In this document: positions 9,500 to 19,483 of the stretch, in pieces
Layout of the letters: the number at the start of each line of letters is the position of its first letter
How positions within the stretch are numbered: the stretch's first letter is position 1
From: Bodo saltans
Lineage: Eukaryota; Euglenozoa; Kinetoplastea; Eubodonida; Bodonidae
NCBI GenBank assembly: GCA_001460835.1
Contig: CYKH01000544.1
Location: forward strand, 1 to 49,896
DNA length: 49,896 bases
Direction: 5' to 3'
Position numbers and translations under genes: made by a program
Notes under the pieces: generated by a model
The model's input: only the letters and a program-made list of their open reading frames with translations
Database searches by the model: none
Told to the model about the DNA's origin: nothing

Positions 9500-10343
9500 A
9501 ACTAGAGGACGGCACCAAGAAGATCCACGACATCTGCAAGTACATTGACGAGCATTCCTATCAATGCTGGCGAGAAACACGTCACTTTTGCTTCTTTTTT
9601 CTTTTTCATGTGTTTTTTTTTTTAGTTTTTTTTCCTGGTGGTCAGTGAGTAGAAGGAAAGGCGGACTAAGATTAAATGCACTCACAAAGAAAGGGAGAGA
9701 AACTATTGCTTGTTTAAACAGCAGTCAGTTTCAAACGTTGAAAACTTTTGATGCACGTGCGTTGCATTTTTCGGAGGTTTGTTGTGTTTCGTGTGATTGA
9801 GGAAAGCAAATATTTTTAATGCTATTCTTGGTTTGTTGAGATGACTGAGCTTTAGCTGCGTTTGTTTCCTTGTTTCCTTTTTTTTCGCGTGCCTAACTTG
9901 GGAATCGCAACACGAAGCCGATTTCTTCCGTCCAACTATTTTTTTGGTGTGGTGTGCTTGTCACTCTTCCTGTTTGTTCACTTCTACCACTTAAACTTTA
10001 TTTGCTACAAAGTTCGTGTTTTTTTTTTGTGATTTAGTTTGTGATGTAGCCCCTTCACTTCATTTCTTTTTCTTTTTTAGTGTTTTTTTTTTTTTTTTGG
10101 TGCGTGCAACCCCCCACTTCAAACAATCCGTCGTATTTTGGTGACAACTTGTAAACGTAGTTTTGTTTCTTGTTGTCGCTACTCGGTTCTTTCTCGGTAC
10201 CTAAACAGCCCATTCACTTCACACGGACCTTGGGGGTTTCCCACATGCATGCACCCCTACGTTACGACGACACCGCTGCATCAAACATTTCGTTTAAGGA
10301 AAAAAAAACTAGACAGCACTTGCAACAAAAAAAAAAGTGAGGA

Positions 10344-10643
10344 NNNNNNNNNNNNNNNNNNNNNNNNNNNNNNNNNNNNNNNNNNNNNNNNNNNNNNNNN
10401 NNNNNNNNNNNNNNNNNNNNNNNNNNNNNNNNNNNNNNNNNNNNNNNNNNNNNNNNNNNNNNNNNNNNNNNNNNNNNNNNNNNNNNNNNNNNNNNNNNNN
10501 NNNNNNNNNNNNNNNNNNNNNNNNNNNNNNNNNNNNNNNNNNNNNNNNNNNNNNNNNNNNNNNNNNNNNNNNNNNNNNNNNNNNNNNNNNNNNNNNNNNN
10601 NNNNNNNNNNNNNNNNNNNNNNNNNNNNNNNNNNNNNNNNNNN
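10344..10643. other. Assembly gap (300 N)
   Basis: Exactly 300 N, a conventional placeholder length, so the true distance is unknown. The flanks are A-rich and T-rich low-complexity sequence. No coding frame should be read across it. Confidence 0.99.
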
Positions 10644-10699
10644 TATGTGTTTGTTTCTATGTGAGAATTGCATCTGCTTGATCACTTCGCATTCACGTT

Positions 10700-10732
10700 A
10701 CCTCTGTTACTCTTTTCCCCCCTCAACGCAAG
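10700..10732 (+). promoter_or_regulatory. Putative spliced-leader acceptor for the histone-fold gene
   Basis: The pyrimidine stretch (ctctgttactcttttccccc) runs into CAACGCAAG with AG at 10731-10732. The first ATG after it is the start at 10784. Confidence 0.55.
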
Positions 10733-10783
10733 CAAAAGAGCGATCATATTTATTTTATTTCTTGAGTTTCTGGCGCCACGCAT

Positions 10784-11191
10784 ATGGAACCACCAGTTCA
10801 CCACACCGATGAGGCGAACATCCCAGCCGTTGTTGATGTTGCCCCTACTACGGACATCGATAAGAACTTGCCTCCGCCAAGTGCCTCCAAAACCATTGGT
10901 CCATTTCCGCTAGCACCCTCACAAGTTGATCAGGTGGTGAAACGAGCGACTCCCCAAGGCTATCAAGTCTCAAAAGATGCCAAGGCCGCGATCAACAAAT
11001 CTGCAAATGTCTTTCTTTTGTTCATGGAAGCCCTAATCTCGTCAGAAAAAGTCAGCGCACTTCACACCGGGAAGCGTCAACAGCCACCGAAGCGAGTGAC
11101 AATTTCCGCGGCAGATGTTAAGAACGCATTGCAAGATGCCGGAATGGCACATTTGCTTCCTCTTATGAGTGCAAATAAACGATCACGATAG
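10784..11191 (+). CDS. Histone-fold protein, DNA polymerase epsilon subunit 3 (POLE3/Dpb4)-like
   Basis: This is a 135-residue protein. After a Pro-rich leader, residues about 45-130 have a histone fold: a short helix, a long helix (SKDAKAAINKSANVFLLFME), and the sequence RVTISAADVKNALQDAGM, where T-I-S-A-x-D-V is the standard loop/helix of the CBF/NF-Y/POLE3 class. POLE3 proteins pair with a second histone-fold partner in the polymerase epsilon holoenzyme or in CHRAC-type chromatin remodellers, in the nucleus. A highly basic KRSR ends the protein. An insertion between helix 2 and the loop (SEKVSALHTGKRQQPP) is longer than in animal POLE3. It could instead be another CBF-D/NF-Y-type subunit. 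Confidence 0.75.
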   Translation: MEPPVHHTDEANIPAVVDVAPTTDIDKNLPPPSASKTIGPFPLAPSQVDQVVKRATPQGYQVSKDAKAAINKSANVFLLFMEALISSEKVSALHTGKRQQPPKRVTISAADVKNALQDAGMAHLLPLMSANKRSR

Positions 11192-11302
11192 TTTGTTTGA
11201 TGGGAGAACAAGCCTCAACATAGAACAGTTAGCTTTGATCAATAATCACAAGAATTTCGCATACAGATTCTTCTTGTTATTTTATCAATTAGAATGTTTA
11301 GC

Positions 11303-11334
11303 ATTTTTTTTCTCCTATATTTTGTTCCTGCTAG
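11303..11334 (+). promoter_or_regulatory. Acceptor that decides the start of the triple cyclase-domain gene
   Basis: A strong pyrimidine tract (ttttttttctcctatatttt) ends in GCTAG at 11334. An in-frame ATG at 11294 lies before the tract and would be cut off. The first in-frame ATG after the AG is 11408. Confidence 0.6.
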
Positions 11335-11407
11335 CATAGATTATTCTTTAAAGAAAGAATACCATTTCGAGCGCGACTTTACTGAATCGTTTCACATCTC
11401 GTATTCG

Positions 11408-14400
11408 ATGATTCCCCACGCAAAGCGGTACATTCCGCCTTCAGAGCGCCCTCCAAACGCACCGACCAAGAAAGAGATTGACGACCTCGTTGCCGACCAT
11501 ATTGGAGGTTACACGAAGAGAGAAATCAAGCGCTTGGCAGAGATTCACAAGCATTTCGTCAACTTCCATTATGAGCCGAAAAATAGCGACGGCGGCCTCA
11601 TTGCAGACGACGGCACCGATCCGCTGTTTTATTATCAATCCAACTTACCATTGATTCAGCGCCTTATGGTAGCCCAGCGTGTGGGCCTTCCGCAGACTGA
11701 AGAAGTTGACGAATCCGATGACGAAAACGACCAAGATGTAGAGTCTCTCGCGATCGGTGTTGAACAACGGATGCAGGAGCTTAAAGATGGTGTTTCCAAC
11801 AACGCCTATGTTGCCATTGAAAAAGGTCGACTCTCGAAGCTAATTGCAATCCAGAAGAATGTTGCTCGCAATCTCCAAGACACAGGAGCTGTTGTTGAAC
11901 AGTTGCAAGACAACAAAGATGTGTTCGAACTCGATCCAGAAGATAGGATATTGGGACGTGGCACCACAAACTTGCAACTAGAACTTCTTCAAACGCTGTT
12001 GAAGTTCCGTAGAGATCAAGTGAATCAATTGAAGCGCTTGATGCAATGCATGTCTGTCAAAGTTTCAGATATGGCAACGGCCTTGGAGCAAGCGAGTCCT
12101 GCGCCGTCAGCGCAACGACGTGGTGGAGCGAATCGGGCAAGGCTTGCCGCTCACGCTGTCAGTGCCGCGTTGCGTACAGGCAACTCTGCCAGCAAGCCAC
12201 GCTCGGAGAATGAGAATGATTCTGCTGGAGATGTTGATTTGGAACTGTTAACAGAATTAGCAAATGAAGTGCAGTACCTTCGACGTGAGCAAGAATACAT
12301 GTACTTCCGCTTGTACGGCATTCAAAAGAGTCCAACCGGGGTGACCGGTCCAGGTGCATTGGGTAATGTGGACGCCAAGGGAGGAGCTGCATCGTCACCG
12401 GTGGCTAGGGGGCTCGCCGGGGCAATGAACGCTGCCAACGGGCCAGCAAGTCCAGTGAAAGGAGGAGCGAAAGGGCCATCACCAGCTCCCACTACTTCAT
12501 CGCAGCCCGCTCGAACTGCGACGAGTCCGCCACCGCCTCCTCGAGCAGCTGGTCGCGGCAACACCACTGCGGGTGATGTGCAACCCATCGAACAGCATCC
12601 TGATTATGGCAACTTCCTGCAGCGCACGGAGAAAAAGATGCGTCTTGAAATGGAAGCCATTTACCAATCCATGGTGGAGGCAGATAGTGCTAAGCTGTTT
12701 GTTCATTCCACGAAAGGCGCTGAGACGCTGAAGAGGCTCATGAAGGATGTTGAAGATCACAAAGCAATGATTGAGACGATGCACCATCACGTCGTGGGGA
12801 TCTTTGAATCCGGAAGGCAGGCGATCAAAACATGCCGCGTGTTAGAGGCACATGGATTGGAGCAGCACGATGTCACACGACTGACTCGGCCGATGGAGCG
12901 AGCAGTGGCCACCAGGGGAGTGAAGAGCCATGAAGGAGATCCCTCGCCTTTGGGCAAAGCCCTGTTAAGCTTGGAGTCGCGCGACTTTGCACCGGCACTG
13001 TTTTCTCAAGCGATTAATGCTGTCGAAGTGTTTACTGGTGAGCTTGTTCGTGTCGGTGATCCAATCTCCGAAGACGCCTTAGACAGATCGTCGTACTCGA
13101 TTGGGTATGCAACAGAAGCACTCCGGCACCTTGCCGTCAAATGTTGCGGTAGTATTCTGACCGTTGTGTCAAGCCTCGCTCCTCAAGGAGTTTCCACGGA
13201 GTGCGCTGAAGCGATCCTGAAACTACTTCGAGTGCTTATCCCACAATGGACAGAAGAAGCCATGACAAAACTTGCCATTGATGCGGCTGAAAAAAATGAC
13301 GATGCCCTCACCTCTCGCCTTTCTGGCGCTCTTACTGACATCAAAGAGCGAAATTTTGACCTTCGTCGTCTGTGTGCGCGCCAGAGTCGTGGGTCATCTC
13401 GTCACCGCTCTCGTAACACGTCGAGGGGTGCTGATAGTGGCGGTGATGTGTTCCTAGCGGGAGAACCCGTTCCTGAAGCTCAATCTGAAGAGGACTTGGA
13501 GGAGGATGACTCCCCGCGACTGATGTCTCGAGGATCGACTCGATCCAAACAAACGCCCACACCAACGTTCCTGCCTCCACCAGCAGCCATCGTGCTTTGT
13601 CATCAGGAAGTGCAATGTGAAATTGTTCGATGGCAGCCACCAAGCGCTCGAAGTGACGGATCCGACGATCGGACACTGCAACTGTCGCAGCGATCAGGTG
13701 CAGGGTCACCAAACGCCTCAAAGCGCCGGAGCTCAACGCCGCAATATGCTCGACATCACGAGGTAGGCGAGGATGCGTTTACACAAACCACCGTTGTCGC
13801 TCGTAAAGGAGAAGCATCGCAAACAGACGAGTCTTCGTTTATCGGCGGAGGCGCCGGGGCGTCACCCAACGCCAACACAGCGCTGGCATCTAGAGTGGGA
13901 AGTGCAAAGCCTCAAAATCCATCGCCATTGAGCTCATCACTCATGAGCCGTCCAGTCAGTGCGCTGCGATTTACCAATCCACTGGTGGAAAACGACAAAG
14001 GAGAAAAGTTGCCGATGATTCCCAAGCAAGGTGCACTCGTTGTCATTTCAATCGCTGGAATTCACCGATTGTGGCATGAATGCCCCAGTGTCATGCCCTC
14101 CCTCATGGAAGCATACATCACTCTGTTGAGAGACGAAATGAAGTCAAAGAGAGGGATCGAAATCAGAATGGAAGACGATGCGCTGCTGGCGGTGTTTCCG
14201 CTTGAAGTTGACGCATTGCAGTGGGCCGTAGCGGTCCAGCATCACTGCATGTATCTCCCGTACCCACCTGAATTACTGTCGTTGGCAGAAGCATCTGCAG
14301 TTCCGCATCCTTCGATGCTTGGTGGTGCAGTTCCAACGCCCTCGCCACTTGCCTTTGAGGAAGGGAGGGTGGCCTCCAACACGCTGGACACCGCCTACCT

Positions 14401-17400
14401 CCAGCAGTGGACCTGGAGAGGCTTCCGGCTTCGCATCGGGCTGCACTCGGGCAGCACGTGTGTCCCACGAGATGAGAGTGGTCCTCAAGCTCCTGGTCCG
14501 GATGAGATCGACGTTGGTGGCTCCCATGTCGCATTCGCGGCTAAGATGGGCCTATGGGCTCCTGCCGGGTCTATCGTTGCTTCCTCAAGCTTCACTCAAG
14601 CGGTAGAAGCGCAACTGGGAGCAAATGCGCATCTCCAATCTCTGGCAAGTACATTGTCCTTTATCAAGTGGGAAGAGGTTCCTGCGCCTTTGGACGACAG
14701 AGACATCGGTGACAACAAAACGAGCGATGCACTTGAAGCCATTGTCTGTGTGGTACCCGATGTACTCAAGCACCGAGGCGCCGTTGCTCTTACCGCTCTC
14801 GGGGAGGACGTGGACGACCAAAATCATGACGGTAAGGCAAGTGAACCGCATCCACCCCTTGGCTCAATGGTTCAGCGATGGGCGTGTGGCTTTATGGACC
14901 AAGTAAATAGTGTTCACCGTGGGCGGCTTGCTAAGCTTGCGTTTGTGTTGGTAGAAATTGAAACATCAAAGCATTTCCCACACTACAATGCCACAATGAT
15001 TGCAAACGCCTCCAAGCAGCTGATTGACCAAATTGTGAGCGTCGCAGAGAAGCGCGGCGGTGCTTGCTTTGCTGTGACCAACGCGACTGTGGTGGTCACA
15101 TTCGAGTCTCCTATTGTTGCTGCGCAGTATGCGCTGTATTTACAACTCGAGGCACTTCAATTCTCTGCGTACCCGCATGAACTGTTGCTCATTCCTGCGT
15201 GCAAAGAACTGTACGAAGACAGTGGGTTGACGTGGAGAGGGCTGAAAGTGCGTTCTGTCGGCCACTTTGGCCCCGCTGGCGTTGTGTTGCGACATCTTGC
15301 CAACCGTCAGCTAGAATATTTCGGCGAGTCGATGATCTGTGCAAACGAGCTTTCTCAATCCGCTCCGTTCGGTTGCTTCTCATGCAGCAACGCTTTTTTC
15401 AACGAAGTTGCGGTGTGTCTTGACGTCCTCGAGGATCCAGTTGTCCTCGAGTGTTCTACCGCTGAGCTCACCTTCGTTCTCCCCCGATTTCTGTTTCGCC
15501 GAGAGGCTGCCATTCGTGCATATCTTGAGTTTCCCGAGCGAACAAAGGCCACGCCCTCATTTCCAGGTCACACGTTCCAACTTGGCGGGTACGAAGAAAA
15601 GAAAACTCAGCCAGAGTACGCGACTGGTATCAAAACGAATGGAGATGTGCATGCGATGCGCAAAGGTGCGGATACCTACGGCATTCTCGCAGTGACACAA
15701 CACAGTCTTCTTGACCTTTGGAAAGAAGAAGAGAGCTTACGGGAAGCGTTTGAACTCCGCCTTGTAGCAGCGATAGAAGAAGCTGACGCTTCTGGTGGTG
15801 GTCGCGTCGGGAAGCGACTACCAACGCGTCGTGATTGCCGGAACGATATCCTCGCGTTGGCCTCGATGGCAACCTCCACCGTTGAGTCCATCGTCACCCA
15901 TCAGTATGGTGGTTTTGTTGCTGCAGAATCGAAGGCGGCCTTTCTTACCAACGTTTTCGTATTCCCCAACATGGGCAGTGCTTCGCTCTGTGCTATGCAC
16001 CTACAAGAAGTCGTCAGCAAGCAATTGCAGTCACATGTTCCAGACTCGTTGAAAGAGCGACTTGATCGGGTCTTCTCCGCTGAAACTGGACAGATTGTGA
16101 TGGAAGGCGTACGAGTGGGTTGTGCGCTTCACAGTGGTGCTGTCCACCTGGTCCATAGCGCTGGATGTCGGCAGTGGGCGTATTACGGCCCAGCGTTGCA
16201 TCAAGCTGCAGCGGTAGCGTCCACGTTTGCGTGCTCAGGTGAAACACTCATCACTTCGATGGGATTGAAGTCGTTGAAGCAATGTGGCCCCTCGGAGCTT
16301 GACGGTGCGGACTCCGAGTCTTACCTCTCAACGGAAGTCGTTGTTCAGCCTCTGCTTGCTCAGATGCTACCACCTGGCGACGATGCACCACGCCTTGTCG
16401 GCGAGCTTGCAGAAACCAATTTGACCAGCATTCTTCCCTCTTCTCACTCGGAGCGATTGATTTACTTCCTCCGTCGTTCCAACGGAAGTGAGGAATCTGC
16501 CGACGGGGCGAATGCTGCAAAGAGGCAGCCATCAGCGGCGGACAGCGATGAGCACCGGGCAAAACGGAAAGCACGCCAACGTCAAATGCAATCCAAGTAC
16601 GGTTTCCTTTCGCTTCATCAATTGCGCGACATTTCTTCATCTGCTGCTCGATTCCCAACTCTCGCCACCGATGCGAAGCTCGACGAACCCTCTTCCGACA
16701 AACCTGCATATTTGTGGAGCGCATCTCTTGCGCAGAAATTGTACCGAACTGCGTGGCGCGTGGTCACAAAAGCAAGCCGAGTGATGGGATATCCACTAGA
16801 CTTCGACATTGACCCAGTCTCGTTTGATGCACCCCTTCGTGAAGCAACGAATCAAACGTCGAAATTAGTGGCCGCTTTAGTAGCGGGTGACGATAGAGTT
16901 GATTTCTCTGATGTGTTGGACATGCGCTCTGTTCTTGATGATGCAAGCGCCGCCGTACTTCAGCGTTGCGACGAAAGCTTACAACAAGTACTTATCGCTC
17001 TGGGAACCAGACTTGACAAGCCACTTGCGATGCACCGCACCATGCAAAGCGCAATTATTATTCCCCCCAGCGAGAAGGACGACTCAGCGCTGTACAAAGG
17101 CACAGATGTTGGTCCAGGCAAACGCGTCACGCCGCTCGCCTCTGCATCATCAAGGCCAGCGAGCCGTGAGCGATCCATGACGCCAAACACCCCGACTTCT
17201 ATGACCCCCCTCGGAGGGCCCACCGGTGTCAGTGTCGGCACAGAAAACCCACGCTTTGTGTCTGCCGGTCGCCGCCCTAACAGCCGACAACGTGGATCCA
17301 CACCCGTTCTTCGATTGGAGCAAGGCACCCAGCCGAGCCCAGCGGATGTTCCTGCTATTGTTGCAATGGCTCTACCCAGCGCTCTCATGGTCCAGGAGCA

Positions 17401-18388
17401 CCACCATTGGGCTACCCCAGCGAGCTTGTTCCGCCCTGGAATTGGCGTTGACATTGCCACCATGCGCATTAAAGAACGACGCATCATTGAGTTGGAGAGA
17501 GAAGTAGAACGCTTGCATGATGAATCTCGAGCACTCATTGTGTCCTCTGCAAATACTGCGCTCGATCCAGCGCGCCTCTTCGGTGGCACCACTTCTTTTG
17601 CTGCCTTGGCGCGAGCAGCATCCGCCGGTGCTGAAGGAGGCCGCCTTACACCAACCACAGCAGAGGCTGAGCGGTCAGCGATGCTGCTTGGGAAGATGGT
17701 TGACTGGCAGCAGTCTCGTCGAGGAAATTCCAGCAAGCCCTTGTCGCTACCTCCCCTAGAGGCCACATCTGTTCTTCACTCTACCTCTCACTCTAGACCT
17801 CCATCCACTCTCGATCCCAATGTCAGTGGTGTTGGACTGATCGATGACGACGGTGTGGACTTTAGTGTCCAGGGACCACTCCCTGGAGCAGCGAAAGGAC
17901 TCTCAGTGGGAAAAACGCTGCAGCACGAGGGTGATCGGGCTCTCGTGGAAGTGGAAGGAGAGGGACAAAATCAGTCGTCGTATCTTTCGTCTGTTGCTGC
18001 AAATTACTCGAATGCTCAGCCGCAACATGGCACGATGTCATTCACCCGTCATATCCCCCCATCAAGTCGACAACACTGGCGCCACACATCGCCGCTTGCC
18101 CCGTTGCAATCAAGCTACACCACCACGTTCCAGCGGGATGGTGGTTTTCTCCTAAGTGGCGAGATGACCTCTAAAATGGACTTGGTTGCGCCGTTCTCCT
18201 CCGTTGCGGGTGCGATGAGAAAGCCCACGTCCAAGCCGAAGACCGCCACAATACCATCGCAAGGAAAACGCTCGTCGGCGTCTCATGCGACTCATATCCC
18301 CCCGCATTCAGCCGCCACCCCAGACCCATACACTCAGCATGAGTATGAAACAGCTCCGCAGGTGCAGCGGCCACAATCTGGAGATTGA
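11408..18388 (+). CDS. Giant protein with three degenerate class III nucleotidyl-cyclase homology domains
   Basis: This 2,326-residue protein has an N-terminal helical region (about 20-215), Pro/Ala/Ser-rich linkers, and three regions that read like adenylyl/guanylyl cyclase catalytic domains: about 876-1070, 1174-1335 and 1421-1623. Domain 1 keeps LVVISIAGI, EDDALLAVF and LRIGLHSG. Domain 2 keeps an EYFG motif. Domain 3 keeps LHSGAVH and YYGPA. The catalytic residues are largely lost: the first metal Asp is Ser, Glu and Thr in turn, and the N/R pair of the V-N-x-A-A-R helix is A/K in domain 1 and also missing in the others. Domain 1 retains an Asp at the second metal position. A coiled coil lies near 2017-2042, and both ends are low complexity. 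No transmembrane segment is seen, unlike trypanosome receptor cyclases. It is probably a regulatory or scaffold protein; location and partners are unknown. Confidence 0.75.
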   Translation: MIPHAKRYIPPSERPPNAPTKKEIDDLVADHIGGYTKREIKRLAEIHKHFVNFHYEPKNSDGGLIADDGTDPLFYYQSNLPLIQRLMVAQRVGLPQTEEVDESDDENDQDVESLAIGVEQRMQELKDGVSNNAYVAIEKGRLSKLIAIQKNVARNLQDTGAVVEQLQDNKDVFELDPEDRILGRGTTNLQLELLQTLLKFRRDQVNQLKRLMQCMSVKVSDMATALEQASPAPSAQRRGGANRARLAAHAVSAALRTGNSASKPRSENENDSAGDVDLELLTELANEVQYLRREQEYMYFRLYGIQKSPTGVTGPGALGNVDAKGGAASSPVARGLAGAMNAANGPASPVKGGAKGPSPAPTTSSQPARTATSPPPPPRAAGRGNTTAGDVQPIEQHPDYGNFLQRTEKKMRLEMEAIYQSMVEADSAKLFVHSTKGAETLKRLMKDVEDHKAMIETMHHHVVGIFESGRQAIKTCRVLEAHGLEQHDVTRLTRPMERAVATRGVKSHEGDPSPLGKALLSLESRDFAPALFSQAINAVEVFTGELVRVGDPISEDALDRSSYSIGYATEALRHLAVKCCGSILTVVSSLAPQGVSTECAEAILKLLRVLIPQWTEEAMTKLAIDAAEKNDDALTSRLSGALTDIKERNFDLRRLCARQSRGSSRHRSRNTSRGADSGGDVFLAGEPVPEAQSEEDLEEDDSPRLMSRGSTRSKQTPTPTFLPPPAAIVLCHQEVQCEIVRWQPPSARSDGSDDRTLQLSQRSGAGSPNASKRRSSTPQYARHHEVGEDAFTQTTVVARKGEASQTDESSFIGGGAGASPNANTALASRVGSAKPQNPSPLSSSLMSRPVSALRFTNPLVENDKGEKLPMIPKQGALVVISIAGIHRLWHECPSVMPSLMEAYITLLRDEMKSKRGIEIRMEDDALLAVFPLEVDALQWAVAVQHHCMYLPYPPELLSLAEASAVPHPSMLGGAVPTPSPLAFEEGRVASNTLDTAYLQQWTWRGFRLRIGLHSGSTCVPRDESGPQAPGPDEIDVGGSHVAFAAKMGLWAPAGSIVASSSFTQAVEAQLGANAHLQSLASTLSFIKWEEVPAPLDDRDIGDNKTSDALEAIVCVVPDVLKHRGAVALTALGEDVDDQNHDGKASEPHPPLGSMVQRWACGFMDQVNSVHRGRLAKLAFVLVEIETSKHFPHYNATMIANASKQLIDQIVSVAEKRGGACFAVTNATVVVTFESPIVAAQYALYLQLEALQFSAYPHELLLIPACKELYEDSGLTWRGLKVRSVGHFGPAGVVLRHLANRQLEYFGESMICANELSQSAPFGCFSCSNAFFNEVAVCLDVLEDPVVLECSTAELTFVLPRFLFRREAAIRAYLEFPERTKATPSFPGHTFQLGGYEEKKTQPEYATGIKTNGDVHAMRKGADTYGILAVTQHSLLDLWKEEESLREAFELRLVAAIEEADASGGGRVGKRLPTRRDCRNDILALASMATSTVESIVTHQYGGFVAAESKAAFLTNVFVFPNMGSASLCAMHLQEVVSKQLQSHVPDSLKERLDRVFSAETGQIVMEGVRVGCALHSGAVHLVHSAGCRQWAYYGPALHQAAAVASTFACSGETLITSMGLKSLKQCGPSELDGADSESYLSTEVVVQPLLAQMLPPGDDAPRLVGELAETNLTSILPSSHSERLIYFLRRSNGSEESADGANAAKRQPSAADSDEHRAKRKARQRQMQSKYGFLSLHQLRDISSSAARFPTLATDAKLDEPSSDKPAYLWSASLAQKLYRTAWRVVTKASRVMGYPLDFDIDPVSFDAPLREATNQTSKLVAALVAGDDRVDFSDVLDMRSVLDDASAAVLQRCDESLQQVLIALGTRLDKPLAMHRTMQSAIIIPPSEKDDSALYKGTDVGPGKRVTPLASASSRPASRERSMTPNTPTSMTPLGGPTGVSVGTENPRFVSAGRRPNSRQRGSTPVLRLEQGTQPSPADVPAIVAMALPSALMVQEHHHWATPASLFRPGIGVDIATMRIKERRIIELEREVERLHDESRALIVSSANTALDPARLFGGTTSFAALARAASAGAEGGRLTPTTAEAERSAMLLGKMVDWQQSRRGNSSKPLSLPPLEATSVLHSTSHSRPPSTLDPNVSGVGLIDDDGVDFSVQGPLPGAAKGLSVGKTLQHEGDRALVEVEGEGQNQSSYLSSVAANYSNAQPQHGTMSFTRHIPPSSRQHWRHTSPLAPLQSSYTTTFQRDGGFLLSGEMTSKMDLVAPFSSVAGAMRKPTSKPKTATIPSQGKRSSASHATHIPPHSAATPDPYTQHEYETAPQVQRPQSGD

Positions 18389-18875
18389 AAGGCAGATTAC
18401 ATTTTGATAGATGTCCCGTGATGATGAACAGTTGTAGAATATCCGCTGCGAGCTTGTTTTTGCACTTTCGCAACGCTGTCTAGCAATCTTTCACCTGCTG
18501 GAATGTACGTTTCACCCTTTTTTCACACCAAATCGCCTCATTTAGGAAAGTGGGAACCTAGCAAGCTCGTTTAAGGGCAACAAAAAACTAGTAGTCGGGG
18601 AAGATTGCGCACCCAAGCACTCTCCCTCTTCTCGCTCTTCCTTTCCTTTTGTATATCACGTCGGCAAGGAAGTGTCCAACACCGCAGATTCTGTCACGCC
18701 GCTGTCAACGAGAAGCAGCGGTCCTAACTCGTCGAAAAGCTTCTCTCGCCAAGAATCTCGAGACGTGACTTTTCCTCCCGTGGAGCTTGAACTCTCTCAT
18801 CATATTAGTGAGACCACTGGGATTCTCGTAGCTCAAGCATTATCATCGCCAAAATCTCAAAATTCAACATCCACT
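18389..18875 (+). other. Spacer and long ATG-free leader of the voltage-sensor-like gene
   Basis: A pyrimidine tract at 18621-18654 is followed by AG at 18667-18668. From there to 18876 there is no ATG in any frame, as expected of a scanned 5' UTR. However, the frame is open throughout and its Ser/Thr-rich translation looks coding, so a missing upstream start codon is possible. Confidence 0.45.
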
Positions 18876-19394
18876 ATGGCTCGGTTCGCACCTCGGCCTA
18901 ACAGTCTCCGTGAGCGCCTCAACGGAGTCTACTACACCGTGTACACCCCTCTCATGAACCGGCTTGTGCTGGTGGTGTCTCTCTTTCTTATTTTCCTTAG
19001 CTTCGTGGATCGTGGCAGTGTGGCAACCTTATGGTATCACACGGTGGAAGGTATCGTGACCCTCTTGTTTATTGGAGAGGTGGTGTTGCGTTTGCTCGTG
19101 ATGCGGAATGGGTTCTGGGAGTCCTCAATCAATGTTGCAGAGGCGGTGATGTGCTTCTTCTGTCTGCTGGTGTTCACCATTTTGACGTTTGCGCATCACA
19201 CGACGCGATTGGAGCACAACAGTCTCATCTTTCTGCGCTACTCGGCCCAAATACTTCGATTGAAGGGATTGTTCACGCGAGGTGGCGGTGGGAGCAGTGA
19301 CGTTGCTCAAGGAAGCAACATGGACGTTCACGCCCCTGGTCAGCAGTCCTCTGCAGGATCGTACAGTGTCAACGCTGCGGCCATGAACTTGTAA
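18876..19394 (+). CDS. Small voltage-sensor-like membrane protein (S1-S4 only)
   Basis: This 172-residue protein has four hydrophobic helices laid out like an ion-channel voltage-sensor domain: S1 about 30-43, S2 about 56-75 with an acidic residue (FIGEVVLRLL), S3 about 86-104 after FWESSINVAE, and S4 about 117-132 with spaced charges R121, R128 and K130 (FLRYSAQILRLKGLF). No pore helices S5-S6 follow; the tail is Gly/Ser-rich. Voltage sensors without a pore occur in proton channels and sensor phosphatases, so a stand-alone role is possible. It could also be an unrelated four-helix protein. The start is the first ATG after the acceptor; an extended N-terminus of about 68 more residues is open in frame. 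Confidence 0.6.
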   Translation: MARFAPRPNSLRERLNGVYYTVYTPLMNRLVLVVSLFLIFLSFVDRGSVATLWYHTVEGIVTLLFIGEVVLRLLVMRNGFWESSINVAEAVMCFFCLLVFTILTFAHHTTRLEHNSLIFLRYSAQILRLKGLFTRGGGGSSDVAQGSNMDVHAPGQQSSAGSYSVNAAAMNL

Positions 19395-19453
19395 TGTTGT
19401 GTGAGTGAAAACATCAGATTACAGTAAGCCGACTCCATTATTCTGGTGCGAAT

Positions 19454-19483
19454 ATTTATTTATTTATTTATTTATTTTTGATT
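19454..19483 (+). repeat. TTTA microsatellite
   Basis: About seven TTTA units in the spacer between the voltage-sensor-like gene and the surface-protein gene. It is likely length-variable, with no known role. Confidence 0.9.

Larger units (their letters stand above)
9236..10783 (+). other. 1.5-kb intergenic region with hairpins and an assembly gap
   Basis: No complete gene is seen. The first part, probably the kinase 3' UTR, has two neighbouring stem-loops at 9445-9499. An isolated coding-like stretch lies at about 9493-9585. The rest is T-rich, with several homopolymer runs and the 300-N gap. A small gene could hide in the gap. Confidence 0.6.

Noticed and set aside
11294-11407. In-frame ATG 38 codons upstream of the triple cyclase-domain start
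   Set aside because: It lies before the pyrimidine tract and AG at 11334, so it would be removed by trans-splicing. Its translation is the hydrophobic product of a T-rich tract.
19454-19483. Possible promoter or origin signal at the TTTA repeat
   Set aside because: It is a plain microsatellite. Kinetoplastid polymerase II arrays do not use such promoters, and nothing else marks an origin.
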